From: Bacillus subtilis
Lineage (GTDB): Bacteria; Bacillota; Bacilli; Bacillales; Bacillaceae_C
Direction: 5' to 3'
Length of the DNA: 64,000 bases
NCBI RefSeq assembly: GCF_008764245.1
Contig: NZ_VTQV01000010.1
Location: 1-64,000 of the forward strand
The first letter of the stretch is position 1, and every line of letters starts with the position of its first letter. This document shows positions 1-8,184 of the stretch, one piece after another. The notes beneath the pieces were generated by a model that was given only the letters and a program-made list of their open reading frames with translations, did not search any database and had not been told where the DNA came from. A program made the position numbers and the translations under genes.

Positions 1-383
1 CCCTATAGGCCATGCATAAAAGAAGTGCCATAACCTACATTTTTAGTTTGCCATAAACAACATTAAGCCTAAAAGTTGCCCATCATTTCGAGACAGAATG
101 CATACGAAGCCCTGTAGCCAAGTTCGAAAATGATGATTTGCTTTTTACCTATTACAAATGTGGATTTAAGTTCTATCACGACGGGATACCTTATAGTATA
201 GCATCACCGGACAATCGCTGTTACAAGGGAAGAGTGTCAAAATTCTTCAGCAAACAACGAAGGTAGAAAACTTACTAATAACAAAATTATAGAAGACCTA
301 CATGCCTAAAAGGCTTATTATTTTAGGGGGAATTACACAATGCCCCTCCTTCAGCCGAAAATATTAGAGAGGAGGGAGTTTTA
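1..383. other. Left-edge region, no intact gene
   Basis: No intact gene is visible. A plus-strand frame stays open from about 57 to 267 and reads, among others, TYYKCGFKFYHDG, which is protein-like and could be the tail of a decayed gene (the YYKCGF stretch loosely recalls the C-terminus of GNAT acetyltransferases). It has no start codon with a ribosome binding site. GGAGGG at 371-376 belongs to the next gene. Confidence 0.3.
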
Positions 384-692
384 ATGGAATTTATTACAGA
401 TATTTCGGTGTTGGTGGAAAACGGTGGAGAGAAGTCTCAACATCATTTTGAAAAAGAACATGTTGGAATTACTAGAGCTACAAAACTTTGGATTGTAAAT
501 GTTAGCGGGAAGGAATCCGATTTATCTGAAAATTTAAAATTGTGACATAGACTTGATAAGTCTCAAGGTAGCGCATCGTACTATACGATCAGCACTAGTG
601 AAATGACTCCTGTTGAGCGGAGCAGAAATTACTTTGTAACAAAGATAAACGATGAAGACCAAGCTATAACGTTTGAATGGACAGGTTATTAA
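384..692 (+). pseudogene. Small protein gene interrupted by an in-frame TGA
   Basis: ATG at 384 follows a good Shine-Dalgarno (GAGGAGGGAG). The frame reads 53 codons to TGA at 543-545 and then continues in the same frame for 48 more codons to TAA at 690-692 (beginning HRLDKSQG, ending FEWTGY). An uninterrupted product would be about 102 residues. The simplest reading is a former TGG (Trp) mutated to TGA, giving a recent pseudogene; a sequencing error is possible. I do not recognise the family. It is rich in Glu, Lys and Thr and has no signal peptide or membrane segment. Confidence 0.5.
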
Positions 693-791
693 GCATCTCA
701 CATGAGGCGTTTTTTGTGATTAGATGATAAATAAGTTAAAGGAATTCCTCTTCTTTTGTCGAATGATGTAGGTAAAAGGGAGGGGGATAAT

Positions 792-1571
792 TTGGAACAA
801 TTTAAAGATCTACTTAAGAAATATTCAGCTTATATCTTAGCGTACTTATCTGTAACAGGTTACTATATAGCTTACAGCTATAAAAATGGTTATTATGAGT
901 ATTTTAAAATACCTAACATATTTCTAAATGATATTAGTTTAATTGACATCATAATATCGATATCCGCAGTCATAACTTTTATGACTTCGATAATAGCTAT
1001 CTTTTTTAATCATCGTCCCTATAATGATGATGAAAAGATCACCTGGAAAACAAGGTTAAATAAAAATGTTATATTGCTATCGTTATTGCTTGTTTCTGGT
1101 GCGTATTTTGATTCATTATTACTCAAAATAATATTAGGGATTACCATAATTGGCATAGGTGTGTATAATTTTATTTTCCCATTAATCTTTCAACGAAAAG
1201 TTAAAGGATATAATAACAAAATTCATGCTTATTTTAAAAATGATAATTCCATGAGTTTCTGGGAAATTTTTGAATTCAAATTCAAATACCAATTTATAAC
1301 ACTTGTGCTAATTCTACTTCTTCTGACCTTTACACTAGGGAAAATTATATACTTACTTGGTTACCAAAATGCTATGAATGAAAAATCCTTTGATGTAGCG
1401 ACCATAGATGGTAGCAAATATATTCTATTTAAATTAAACGATAATGAAGCTATAGCCACTCGCTTTAAGGAGGATACTATTTCAAAAGAGTTCCAACTTA
1501 TATCCAACAGAGAACTAGTGATAAAGAAGGAGAGAATTAAGTCTTTAAAAATTGAAGATGAAGATGATTAA
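792..1571 (+). CDS. Membrane protein of unknown function, five predicted TM segments
   Basis: About 260 residues. TTG at 792 is preferred over the upstream in-frame TTG at 756 because AAAGGGAGGGG ends six bases before it. Four or five hydrophobic segments fill the first 200 residues: around YILAYLSVTGYYIAY, IISISAVITFMTSIIAIFF, VILLSLLLVSG, IILGITIIGIGVYNFIF and ITLVLILLLLTFTLG. A soluble charged C-terminal domain of about 60 residues follows. I do not recognise the family. It stands alone between pseudogenes in an accessory zone, so a cargo-gene origin is plausible. Coding status is well supported; function is unknown. Confidence 0.7.
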   Translation: MEQFKDLLKKYSAYILAYLSVTGYYIAYSYKNGYYEYFKIPNIFLNDISLIDIIISISAVITFMTSIIAIFFNHRPYNDDEKITWKTRLNKNVILLSLLLVSGAYFDSLLLKIILGITIIGIGVYNFIFPLIFQRKVKGYNNKIHAYFKNDNSMSFWEIFEFKFKYQFITLVLILLLLTFTLGKIIYLLGYQNAMNEKSFDVATIDGSKYILFKLNDNEAIATRFKEDTISKEFQLISNRELVIKKERIKSLKIEDEDD

Positions 1572-1683
1572 AATTACAATTTAATAATTATGCTAAACAT
1601 AATAACGCCCTTTAGTGATGGTAGTATAGTTCCAGAGATACATCTTAGTTAAGTGATAATATAATAACTGGGAGATGTGTTAA

Positions 1684-1894
1684 ATGGATAACAAAAATAC
1701 AGGCAAAAAATTTAATGTAGACTTTAAGAAGACAGTTGTTGATCTCTATCATTCCGGAAACTCAGCAAAAGACTTAAGCAGCACAATATGGCGTATCTAA
1801 AGTAACAATCTACAAATGGATTAAAGCTTATACCCCCACTGGTAGACGCCATTTTAGAAAGAATTATGCAAGATTCTTACAACGTAAGCGTTAA
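1684..1894 (+). pseudogene. IS3-family transposase OrfA N-terminal remnant, frameshifted
   Basis: The reading begins MDNKNTGKKFNVDFKKTVVD with a good SD (GGGAGATG) and continues as a helix-turn-helix of the type found at the start of IS3/IS150 OrfA proteins. The frame breaks near 1780 (AGCAGC-ACAATATGG); the other frame resumes as QYGVSKVTIYKWIKAY, the expected recognition helix. Sequence after about 1840 no longer looks like OrfA and the element ends at TAA 1892-1894. Only the DNA-binding head survives; no OrfB or terminal repeat is seen nearby. Confidence 0.6.
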
Positions 1895-1924
1895 ATAGAA
1901 CCCATTGAAAAATATAGGTGGGAT

Positions 1925-2145
1925 CTATTTGACTCTTACCCTGCTACTACTAACTCATCAAGTAATTCAGGTGATCTAATATATTTTACTTTATTGTATT
2001 TGGCGACACGCGTGAACCCCAAAGGCATTGGAAATCCTCTGTTTCTGTTTCCCAGATGCGCCCATTAAAATAATGTTATGATGGTTTTAAATGTAATTCC
2101 CTATTGCTAGCTCTTCAATAGCTGCCGTTTTCTCGTTAAATGTCA
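1925..2145 (-). pseudogene. IS21-family IstB ATPase remnant
   Basis: Read on the minus strand the sequence gives TFNEKTAAIEELAIGNYI, then, after a stop, NIILMGASG, then a stretch like SNAFGVHACRQ and finally ITELLDELVVAG. This order matches the IstB helper ATPase of IS21 elements (NIILxGxSGxGKT Walker A, ALGxxACRQ, xPELLDEL). Several stops and frame changes interrupt it and the Walker A lysine region is destroyed (GASGKQKQ), so it is inactive. No istA is visible. This records an old IS21 insertion next to the IS3 remnant. Confidence 0.6.
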
Positions 2146-2162
2146 CTTAAAACAACCAACCT

Positions 2163-2207
2163 CTGTATAATAATGTCATGCGTTGCGCACGACATTAAAT
2201 TATACAG
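2163..2207. repeat. Long imperfect palindrome
   Basis: CTGTATAAT..AATGTCATGCG is followed almost at once by its near-reverse complement ending GACATTAAATTATACAG: about 20 bp per arm, with one mismatch and a 2-bp difference. It sits between the istB remnant and the frameshifted gene at 2224 and directly abuts that gene's Shine-Dalgarno. It could be two IS ends left head to head after excision, or an operator/hairpin for the next gene; the sequence alone does not decide. Confidence 0.5.
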
Positions 2208-2223
2208 GAGGCTTATTCTATTA

Positions 2224-2807
2224 GTGGCTCTAAAATCCGCACTTACAAAAGTAGAAATAAAAAAGGGGAAAGATACTTCATACTTTGTAATTATGTATAC
2301 AGTTTTTTACTTTGAATTAAAAGAAAGGAATAAGGTGTTAACACTATCGCTAGCTGCAGAGAATTGGCTCGGTTCCACTAAAAAGGGTAAGATTGATCTG
2401 GAATTTAGGGATTTAAAAGAATCACCACTAGAAGAGCAAGTTGGAGATATTATATACCAGATGTTTGTTGTTGGAAATAGGTTATATGCGAAATACAAAA
2501 TAGAAGAATTGGTACAGGGCAGGAACGGAAAAGAAAGAGGAAATTAGAACAATTAAGAAATGATGAGTTAGAGGAAGTTAAGGAACTTACTCAGGCCGTC
2601 TCAGACTGGGATAAGGCAAGTAAGATTAGAGAATTTGAAACAAAGATATATAAGTATAATAATGAAGAGCAGAAGGAACAACTCTTGAAGTGGTTAGATT
2701 GGGCAAAAGATAAAGCTGATTGGATTGATCCTTTAACAGAAAAGGAAGATGGGCTTTTGGGGAAGAGTGTAAGTCTATTTGAACAGATCTTGCAAGAGCA
2801 GAAATAA
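2224..2807 (+). pseudogene. Conserved hypothetical protein, frameshifted near its C-terminal third
   Basis: The N-terminal part (ALTKVEIKKGKDTSYFVIMY onward) runs to TAG at 2545-2547. Overlapping it in another frame is a clearly coding extension from RKLEQLRNDELEEVKELTQ through DWDKASKIREFE and DKADWIDPLTEKEDG to TAA at 2805-2807. The two parts fit as one basic, coiled-coil-rich protein of about 190 residues, and the acidic/Trp-rich tail resembles that of a Bacillus hypothetical family I know only as hypothetical. The GTG at 2224 lies 12 bases after AGGAGG; an ATG at 2140 is an alternative. A one-base indel around 2515-2540 would explain the break. Confidence 0.5.
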
Positions 2808-3092
2808 ACTTAATTAGTTCTTGAATATTACACTTTAGTATTATGATTCTGATTAAATCCAGAATATTACTAATTCGGTGGAGTTGTCTTGTGAATAGAT
2901 ATTTTATCAAGTCTTTTTCCTGCTGTTTCAATGGTAATTCTGGTTTGTCCACGAACCTAGTATTTTTCAATCTAGCTAATGCTTTATCGGTTCTAGTAAG
3001 GTACACAAGTTTAGAAGAATAGGTTTATTGACGGTCAGCACATGTCGCTGTCTCTAGTCTTGAAAAGTCCAAGTAGAGAGGGGGTGCTACGA

Positions 3093-3179
3093 GTGTGAGT
3101 TTTTCAAGCCCTGGTTTTAATGATCAGCTTTTCTACGCTGATCGTGGCGATCATCGATCTGATTTTAGACAGAAAATAA
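3093..3179 (+). pseudogene. Degenerate copy of the BsrE/holin-like toxin peptide gene
   Basis: Near-identical to the intact peptide gene at 32472-32558, with the same upstream hairpin (3051-3076), SD, terminator and downstream repeat. Here the start reads GTG TGA, so the second codon is a stop; the intact copy has GTG AGT. The frame after it is preserved (VFQALVLMISFSTLIVAII...LDRK) but has Asp and Ile where the other copy has Ala and Phe. The stop at codon 2 removes normal translation; an internal ATG could only give a shortened peptide. A silenced duplicate of a type I toxin-like locus. Confidence 0.6.
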
Positions 3180-3261
3180 CCCGCCCATAAGCCTGCAAGC
3201 AGTAAGTGGATTGTTCCGAAAAATTGCTGATAAACGGTTTTTCTTGCACTAATACGATCGT

Positions 3262-3290
3262 TTGGTGCTTAACACACCAAGTGGTCTTTT
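3262..3290. terminator. Terminator of the degenerate toxin locus
   Basis: TTGGTG (3262-3267) pairs with CACCAA (3275-3280), followed by a T-rich run. The same stem with another loop ends the intact locus at 32650. On the minus strand it would lie at the beginning of the presumed antisense RNA. Confidence 0.5.
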
Positions 3291-3291
3291 T

Positions 3292-3341
3292 ATTATATTT
3301 GCATTATGACATAAATAAATTAAAAAATAAAGAAAATGTGG
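3292..3341. repeat. Truncated copy of the shared downstream cassette
   Basis: Carries minus-strand TATAAT (ATTATA at 3292-3297), CATTATGACATAAATAAA and the left arm region of the inverted repeat that is intact at 20368-20441 and 32680-32753. Similarity stops inside the loop (GAAAATGTGGG), so the right arm is lost. The minus-strand -10 is retained. Confidence 0.55.
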
Positions 3342-3727
3342 GACTAGGCCTGTTTTTATTTATATAAAATGAGATGCGGAGGACCCAGCGCTACCGGAAA
3401 AGCCACATATTAATAATGCAACTGGCAAGGCAGAAAAACAAATCTTCCCATTTCAACTTTATATAGTTTAGCGTAAACTCTTATAAATTGTTTTTTGATA
3501 TACTGGTGTATAAATAGAGTATACGCTTAACGTTATCAAGCTAATAAAAACACAAAAGGATTGTGTTTTTTCCGATTCCTCACGATACTTTGTTAAACAC
3601 CTGTAGAATTTGAAATGCAAGTAACCTAACGTAAATAAGTTTTTAGTGTCTTCAAGGTATGCTAGGCATTATAATCTTTATGATTTAAAATAAATAGAAA
3701 AAACAATATAGATAAGGGTGAACTAAT
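3342..3727. other. Intergenic region upstream of the LacI-type regulator
   Basis: No gene. AT-rich. It contains TATACGCTTAACG at about 3519-3531, sharing ACGCTTA with the cre/LacI-like site at 4818 and a natural place for autoregulation. No convincing promoter pair; TTGTTT near 3488 and TATAAA near 3509 are only 15 bp apart. Confidence 0.35.
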
Positions 3728-4780
3728 TTGAAAGTTACAGCTAAAATGATTGCAGAAGAATTAGGGATATCTACCGCGACGGTAGATAGAGTTTTAAACA
3801 ACCGAAAGGGAGTTAGTGAAAAAACGATTAGAAGGGTGAAAGCGAAGGCCAAGGAAATGGGCTACAGGCCCAATACAGCGGCAAAGTTTTTAGCTACACA
3901 AAAAAGAACGGAGGTAGCATTTATTTTACCAGTTTTTCCGGAGTACTTTTGGGATGAAATTGAAGCAGAAATAAAATCTGCTGCCGAATTATACAAAGAT
4001 TTTGGTTTTGTTGCGCATATTCAACGGGTACATGCAATTCCCAATAAGAATCTACTTGATTATTTTAAAAAGATCATAAAAAATAATCCTTATGACGCTT
4101 TAGTCATTGCCCCGCATGATTCATCTCCATTTGTTGATGTTATAAACGAGGGAATTAATAAAGGGATTCCAATTTTTACAATTAATAATGATGTACCAGA
4201 AAGTAAAAGGATTTTTTATGTCGGCGGGGATTATTATTCTGCAGGTTATTTAGCCGCTGAAATTATTTATCTGTTTTCAAAAAAATTAAAAGATGTTGTC
4301 ATTATTAGAGATGAGGATAATACTTTTCAAATGACAAATAAGGAAAAGGGATTTAGAGAGTATTTTCACCAAAATAGAATAAATGTAAACATCCATACTG
4401 TTTGTACAAACGGTTGGGATAGCCAATTAGGCGGAGACAAAATAATAAGAACATTAAGCTCTACTGATGCTATATACGTCGCTAGCGGTATTCTTGGAGA
4501 AGTTGCGGAATATATAGATGAGCATATTCATGGGGGGGATAGAATAGTAGTGGGACACGATATGAGTAAGGAAATCTATTTTTACCTACAAAAAAATATC
4601 ATAAATTCAATTATTTGCCAGGATCCGGCTAGCCAAGCATTTCTAACCGTTAAAAACGTATTTGAATATTTAGTGTTGGGAGAAAGACATATAAACTCAG
4701 AAACGATTATTAAATTAGAGATTGTAACAAAGGCAAATGCAAAATACTATATTAATTTTGAAAAACCACCGAAAAAATGA
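3728..4780 (+). CDS. LacI-family transcriptional regulator with sugar-binding domain
   Basis: 350 residues. The N-terminal LacI HTH is clear (VTAKMIAEELGISTATVDRV, then the hinge NRKGVSEKTIRRV..GYRPNTAAKFLA). The rest is a periplasmic-binding-protein-like sensor (VAFILPVFPEYFWDEI; GGDYYSAGYLAAEI; VVGHDMSKEIYFYL) closest in style to the ribose/Peripla_BP_4 class. TTG start with AAGGGTG eight bases upstream. It lies directly before a sugar operon on the same strand, with a promoter and palindromic sites in the gap, so it most likely represses 4976-9993 and is released by the imported sugar or a derivative. The effector is not deducible. Confidence 0.9.
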   Translation: MKVTAKMIAEELGISTATVDRVLNNRKGVSEKTIRRVKAKAKEMGYRPNTAAKFLATQKRTEVAFILPVFPEYFWDEIEAEIKSAAELYKDFGFVAHIQRVHAIPNKNLLDYFKKIIKNNPYDALVIAPHDSSPFVDVINEGINKGIPIFTINNDVPESKRIFYVGGDYYSAGYLAAEIIYLFSKKLKDVVIIRDEDNTFQMTNKEKGFREYFHQNRINVNIHTVCTNGWDSQLGGDKIIRTLSSTDAIYVASGILGEVAEYIDEHIHGGDRIVVGHDMSKEIYFYLQKNIINSIICQDPASQAFLTVKNVFEYLVLGERHINSETIIKLEIVTKANAKYYINFEKPPKK

Positions 4781-4809
4781 TTGACGTACATCATTATAAC
4801 GGGTACACT
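4781..4809 (+). promoter_or_regulatory. Promoter of the 5-10 kb sugar operon
   Basis: TTGACG (4781-4786), a 17-bp spacer, then TACACT (4804-4809). The -35 overlaps a GTAC-centred palindrome, an arrangement expected for a repressor-controlled promoter. Confidence 0.55.
4782..4793. promoter_or_regulatory. Candidate operator O1 (palindrome)
   Basis: TGACGTACATCA is centred on GTAC and overlaps the -35 of the operon promoter. A related palindrome lies about 98 bp downstream. The likely ligand is the LacI-type regulator encoded immediately upstream; this is inference. Confidence 0.4.
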
Positions 4810-4817
4810 AACAATTA

Positions 4818-4831
4818 ATAAAACGCTTACC
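4818..4831. promoter_or_regulatory. cre-like / LacI half-operator site
   Basis: ATAAAACGCTTACC fits 8 of the 11 fixed positions of the cre consensus TGWAANCGNTNWCA and sits just after the -10. Either CcpA or the LacI-type regulator could bind. Confidence 0.4.
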
Positions 4832-4878
4832 TTACTGAATTGAGGGACAAATGCGAGTTTTCTTTTTTTAAGAAAAAA

Positions 4879-4892
4879 GATGTACGTGCATC
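4879..4892. promoter_or_regulatory. Candidate operator O2 (palindrome)
   Basis: GATGTACGTGCATC is a dyad with ACGT at the centre, sharing the GTAC..CATC pattern with O1. It lies in the 5' leader, roughly 9-10 helical turns from O1, compatible with looping by a dimer-of-dimers repressor. Confidence 0.4.
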
Positions 4893-4975
4893 ATTTTTGT
4901 GGACTGTTTATTTTTTCCCAACCAAATGATGTCCACTTCAATCATTTTTAAATTTAAAAGACAAGGGTGAGGCAT

Positions 4976-5977
4976 ATGGAAAAGTTAAAAGTAATTCAAG
5001 TAGGAGCAGGAGGATTTGGTAGTTCATGGACAGAAATCCTTGATCATTTTGAAGATGTTGAACTAGTTGCAGTTGTCGATGTGATGTCTGAAAATCTTGA
5101 AAATGTCAAAAAGATTATAAAAAATAATCGAACAGAATTCTTTACAAATCATTTAGAGGCATTTGAAAGCGTTAAAGCAGATATTGCTGTTATTGTCACC
5201 CCTCCACAAACACATAAAAAGTTAGCGCTTGATGCACTTGAGCATGATCTAAATGTATTTATGGAAAAACCAATCGCCCATACATTTGAGGATGCTATGG
5301 AACTACTAGAAAAATCAAGAGATTATCAAAAGTTTGTCATGATAAGCCAAAACTACCGATGGAGACCAGAGATTGCAGCAGTGAAAAAAGCGGTGGATGA
5401 AGGACTAGTCGGGGAAATCGAGTATGTTGAATGGGATTTCCGACGTGCTAGTAAATTTGGTGGTTGGAGAGACCAATATAACGAAATTTTAATTGAAGAT
5501 ATGAGCATCCACCATTTTGATTTATTACGCCATATTCTTAGTCTAGAACCAACAACCGTTTTTGCGAAAAGCATGAGACCCTCCTGGAGTTGGTTCAATG
5601 GCAATGGTGTTGCAAGCGCTATTATGAAGTTTGACAATGTGCTTGTAAATTATTTTGGGTCCTGGGTAACTCGAGGTAGGGAAACCTCTTGGAACGGTGA
5701 GATTAAACTTGTAGGTAAAAAAGGTGTCATTGAATTAATAAATGACAAACCATTAGCAAGATTGGAGAATGGAACTACAATTGAGCTAGATTTAGTTTCA
5801 TTAGAGTATGAAGACAGGGAGTATTCTATTTTTGAAATGGTTAATGCGATAAAGGAAAACAGGAAACCTATTACGGAGTTAGCCGATAATATTAATAGTT
5901 TTGCCATTGTTGGGGCTTCATTAGAATCTATTAAGCAATCAAAAGAAATCGTAATTCAAGATTTTCTTGAAAAATGA
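4976..5977 (+). CDS. Gfo/Idh/MocA-family NAD(P)-dependent oxidoreductase
   Basis: 333 residues from ATG 4976, which follows AAGGGTGAGG; a GTG at 4967 lies inside that SD and is less likely. N-terminal Rossmann fold (VIQVGAGGFGSSW), then the family signature EKP (FMEKPIAHT, near residue 93), then the C-terminal alpha/beta substrate domain (IEDMSIHHFDLLRHIL). Members oxidise or epimerise sugars, inositols and amino sugars with NAD(P)H. First gene of an operon with an ABC importer and an epimerase, so it probably acts on the imported sugar. It is closely similar in layout to 29645-30700 (both have a Trp/Gly-rich stretch GSWVTRG / GSWVSRG). Confidence 0.88.
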   Translation: MEKLKVIQVGAGGFGSSWTEILDHFEDVELVAVVDVMSENLENVKKIIKNNRTEFFTNHLEAFESVKADIAVIVTPPQTHKKLALDALEHDLNVFMEKPIAHTFEDAMELLEKSRDYQKFVMISQNYRWRPEIAAVKKAVDEGLVGEIEYVEWDFRRASKFGGWRDQYNEILIEDMSIHHFDLLRHILSLEPTTVFAKSMRPSWSWFNGNGVASAIMKFDNVLVNYFGSWVTRGRETSWNGEIKLVGKKGVIELINDKPLARLENGTTIELDLVSLEYEDREYSIFEMVNAIKENRKPITELADNINSFAIVGASLESIKQSKEIVIQDFLEK

Positions 5978-5997
5978 GGAAAAGGAGACTCAAAAAA

Positions 5998-7245
5998 ATG
6001 AAAAGCAAAATATTTTTATTTCTCACTGTTTTTTGCTTGCTCTTATTACCTGCATGTAGTTCTGGGGATAAAAAAAGTAATGGGAACGAAGGTTCAGACA
6101 AGCAAGTAGTCATTAAAGTTTGGGACTACTTGGCTCCAGATGCTGCATCAGGTAAAGAGCAAGTAGAGCTTATTAAGAAATATGAGGAAGAACATCCGAA
6201 TATTAAATTTGATAGGACGTATATCCCGTTCGCTGACTTGAAAACCAAACTACTTCAAGGAGTGGCAGGAAATGAGCTTCCTGATATCGTAGTGATCGAC
6301 AACCCTGATCATCAATCTTTTATCGAAGCAGGAGTATTTGCTGATATTACACAAGAAGTTGAAGATTGGGGACAAGCTGATCAATACTTTGAAGGGGCAA
6401 TGGCGTCTGCAATGATGGATGGAAAATATTATGGTATTCCAAATAACAGTAATGCACTAGCCATTTATTACAACAAGGATATGTTTGAAGAAGCAGGTAT
6501 CACAGAACTTCCTAATACATGGGATGAGTTAAAAGAGGTTGCCCGAAAGTTAACAAAAGATGACGTTAAAGGTTTTGCAATGTCTGGGACAAAAAGTGAA
6601 GAAGCGACATTTCAGTTTCTTCCATACCTATGGCAAACAGGAGCAGACCTAGATTCATTTGGTAGTGATGATGCTAAAAGAGCGATGTCCTTTGTACAAG
6701 ATCTAGTAAAGGACGGTTCATTATCGCAAAATATGGTTAACTGGGATCAAACAGATGTCTTAGTTCAGTTTCAAACGAAAAAAGCAGCAATGATGGAAAA
6801 TGGCCCTTGGCAAATCCCAAGATTAAAAGAAGAATCACCTGATATAAACTTTGGCGTATTTTTAATGCCTTACGATAAACAACCAGCATCTGTTCTTGGT
6901 GGAGAAAACTGGGCAATTACTGCAGATGCAGAACATAAGAAAGAGGCTTGGGACTTTATTAAATGGACTCAACAACCTGAGATCCTTGGGCCCATGCATG
7001 AAATTGGTGGGAGATTGCCGAGTAGAAGAGACCTTGCAACTGATGAGCAATATAATTGGGCTCAAGATGAACATATTAAAGCGTTTATGGAGCAATTAGA
7101 ATCAGCCAAGCCACGTGCTTATGGTTCGAAATATCCAGAGATTTCTACTACTGTTCAGGAAGCCATTCAACGTGCCATCACTGGAGAGGATGTAAATACT
7201 GTGATGGATAATGCTGCGAAAAAGATAGAGCCTTTATTGCCATAA
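5998..7245 (+). CDS. Sugar ABC transporter substrate-binding lipoprotein
   Basis: 415 residues from ATG 5998, with AAAGGAGA just upstream; the ATG at 5974 overlaps the previous stop and has no SD. Lipoprotein signal peptide with lipobox LLPAC. The mature protein has the family 1 extracellular solute-binding pattern (VIKVWDYLAPDA; NELPDIVVIDNPDH; YYGIPNNSNALAIYYNKDMF; LGGENWAI). It sits on the outer membrane face and hands a sugar or oligosaccharide to the two permeases that follow. No ATPase gene is in the operon; a shared MsmX/MsiK-type ATPase elsewhere is expected. Confidence 0.92.
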   Translation: MKSKIFLFLTVFCLLLLPACSSGDKKSNGNEGSDKQVVIKVWDYLAPDAASGKEQVELIKKYEEEHPNIKFDRTYIPFADLKTKLLQGVAGNELPDIVVIDNPDHQSFIEAGVFADITQEVEDWGQADQYFEGAMASAMMDGKYYGIPNNSNALAIYYNKDMFEEAGITELPNTWDELKEVARKLTKDDVKGFAMSGTKSEEATFQFLPYLWQTGADLDSFGSDDAKRAMSFVQDLVKDGSLSQNMVNWDQTDVLVQFQTKKAAMMENGPWQIPRLKEESPDINFGVFLMPYDKQPASVLGGENWAITADAEHKKEAWDFIKWTQQPEILGPMHEIGGRLPSRRDLATDEQYNWAQDEHIKAFMEQLESAKPRAYGSKYPEISTTVQEAIQRAITGEDVNTVMDNAAKKIEPLLP

Positions 7246-7257
7246 AAATGAATGGGA

Positions 7258-7280
7258 GAGGGGGATTTCCCCTCCTGTTT
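7258..7280 (+). terminator. Intra-operon attenuator hairpin
   Basis: GAGGGG (7258-7263) pairs with CCCCTC (7269-7274) over a five-base loop, followed by CTGTTTGTT. Placed between the binding-protein gene and the permeases, it would lower permease expression relative to the binding protein, a common arrangement in ABC importers. Confidence 0.4.
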
Positions 7281-7299
7281 GTTAAAGGAGGTTCAAGAT

Positions 7300-8184
7300 A
7301 TGCAAGCTTTTAAAAAGAGTTTACCGCTTTATCTTTTTATGCTACCAACGATTATTTTTGTTATCTGTTTTATGTTATATCCGATTTTTTATAATGTCAT
7401 TGTCAGTTTTCAAGATTTAACCATTATGAATTTGAAAACAGGGGGTTCGTTTATTGGCCTTGATAACTATTTAGAAGTTTTTAGATCTGAAAAATTCCCT
7501 ATTGCGACCAGAAATACGTTTATTTACACGATTTCGTGTATTATTTTACAAGTGTTTTTCGGGTATTTATTGGCGCTATTTTTCAATATGAAATTTCCTT
7601 TGCGAAATTTCTTTCGCTCTTTATTTCTCCTAGCGTGGATGACCCCGTTAGTCATTACAGGGAATCTGTTTACATGGCTACTTGATGTTGATTATGGAGT
7701 TATTAATTACTTATTAATGAACCTTCATATTATTAGCCATCCTATTAACTGGCTTGGGCAGGAAAGTACGGCTTTAATAGCTGTTATTTTTACAAATGTT
7801 TGGGTGGGGATTCCGTTTAATATGATACTTATTTTGGCGGCCCTGCAATCATTACCTTCAGATGTATATGAAGCGGCTAAAATGGATGGGGCGAATAAGC
7901 TACAAATATTTGCAAAAATAACGATGCCACTTTTAAAACCGACACTGTTGGTCATTATCATGCTAGGAATTATTTATACATTTAAAGTATTTGATATTAT
8001 TTTGATTATGACTGGTGGCGGACCAGTGAATGCTACTCAAGTATTACCATTCTTTGGATATGAACAAGCTTTTATTAACTTTAATTTTGGCGCAGGTGGT
8101 GCGATTGCAACAATTATTCTAGTGATTTTGATGTCCTTATCACTCGTATATCTTTATTTAGCTAGGAAGGAGGAGTCTGTATGA
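7300..8184 (+). CDS. Sugar ABC transporter permease (MalF/UgpA-like)
   Basis: 294 residues from ATG 7300 with AAAGGAGG nine bases upstream; an earlier in-frame ATG at 7252 lies before the attenuator hairpin. Six hydrophobic segments, and the EAA loop that contacts the ATPase (YEAAKMDGANKLQIFAKITMPLLKP). First of a permease pair; its last four bases overlap the start of the second permease (GTATGAG), indicating translational coupling. Works with the lipoprotein at 5998 and an ATPase encoded elsewhere. Confidence 0.92.
   Translation: MQAFKKSLPLYLFMLPTIIFVICFMLYPIFYNVIVSFQDLTIMNLKTGGSFIGLDNYLEVFRSEKFPIATRNTFIYTISCIILQVFFGYLLALFFNMKFPLRNFFRSLFLLAWMTPLVITGNLFTWLLDVDYGVINYLLMNLHIISHPINWLGQESTALIAVIFTNVWVGIPFNMILILAALQSLPSDVYEAAKMDGANKLQIFAKITMPLLKPTLLVIIMLGIIYTFKVFDIILIMTGGGPVNATQVLPFFGYEQAFINFNFGAGGAIATIILVILMSLSLVYLYLARKEESV

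Noticed and set aside
4880-7245. Many minus-strand ORFs opposite the sugar operon genes
   Set aside because: Shadow frames of clear plus-strand genes, without SDs or recognisable domains; the same holds for shadows throughout the window.
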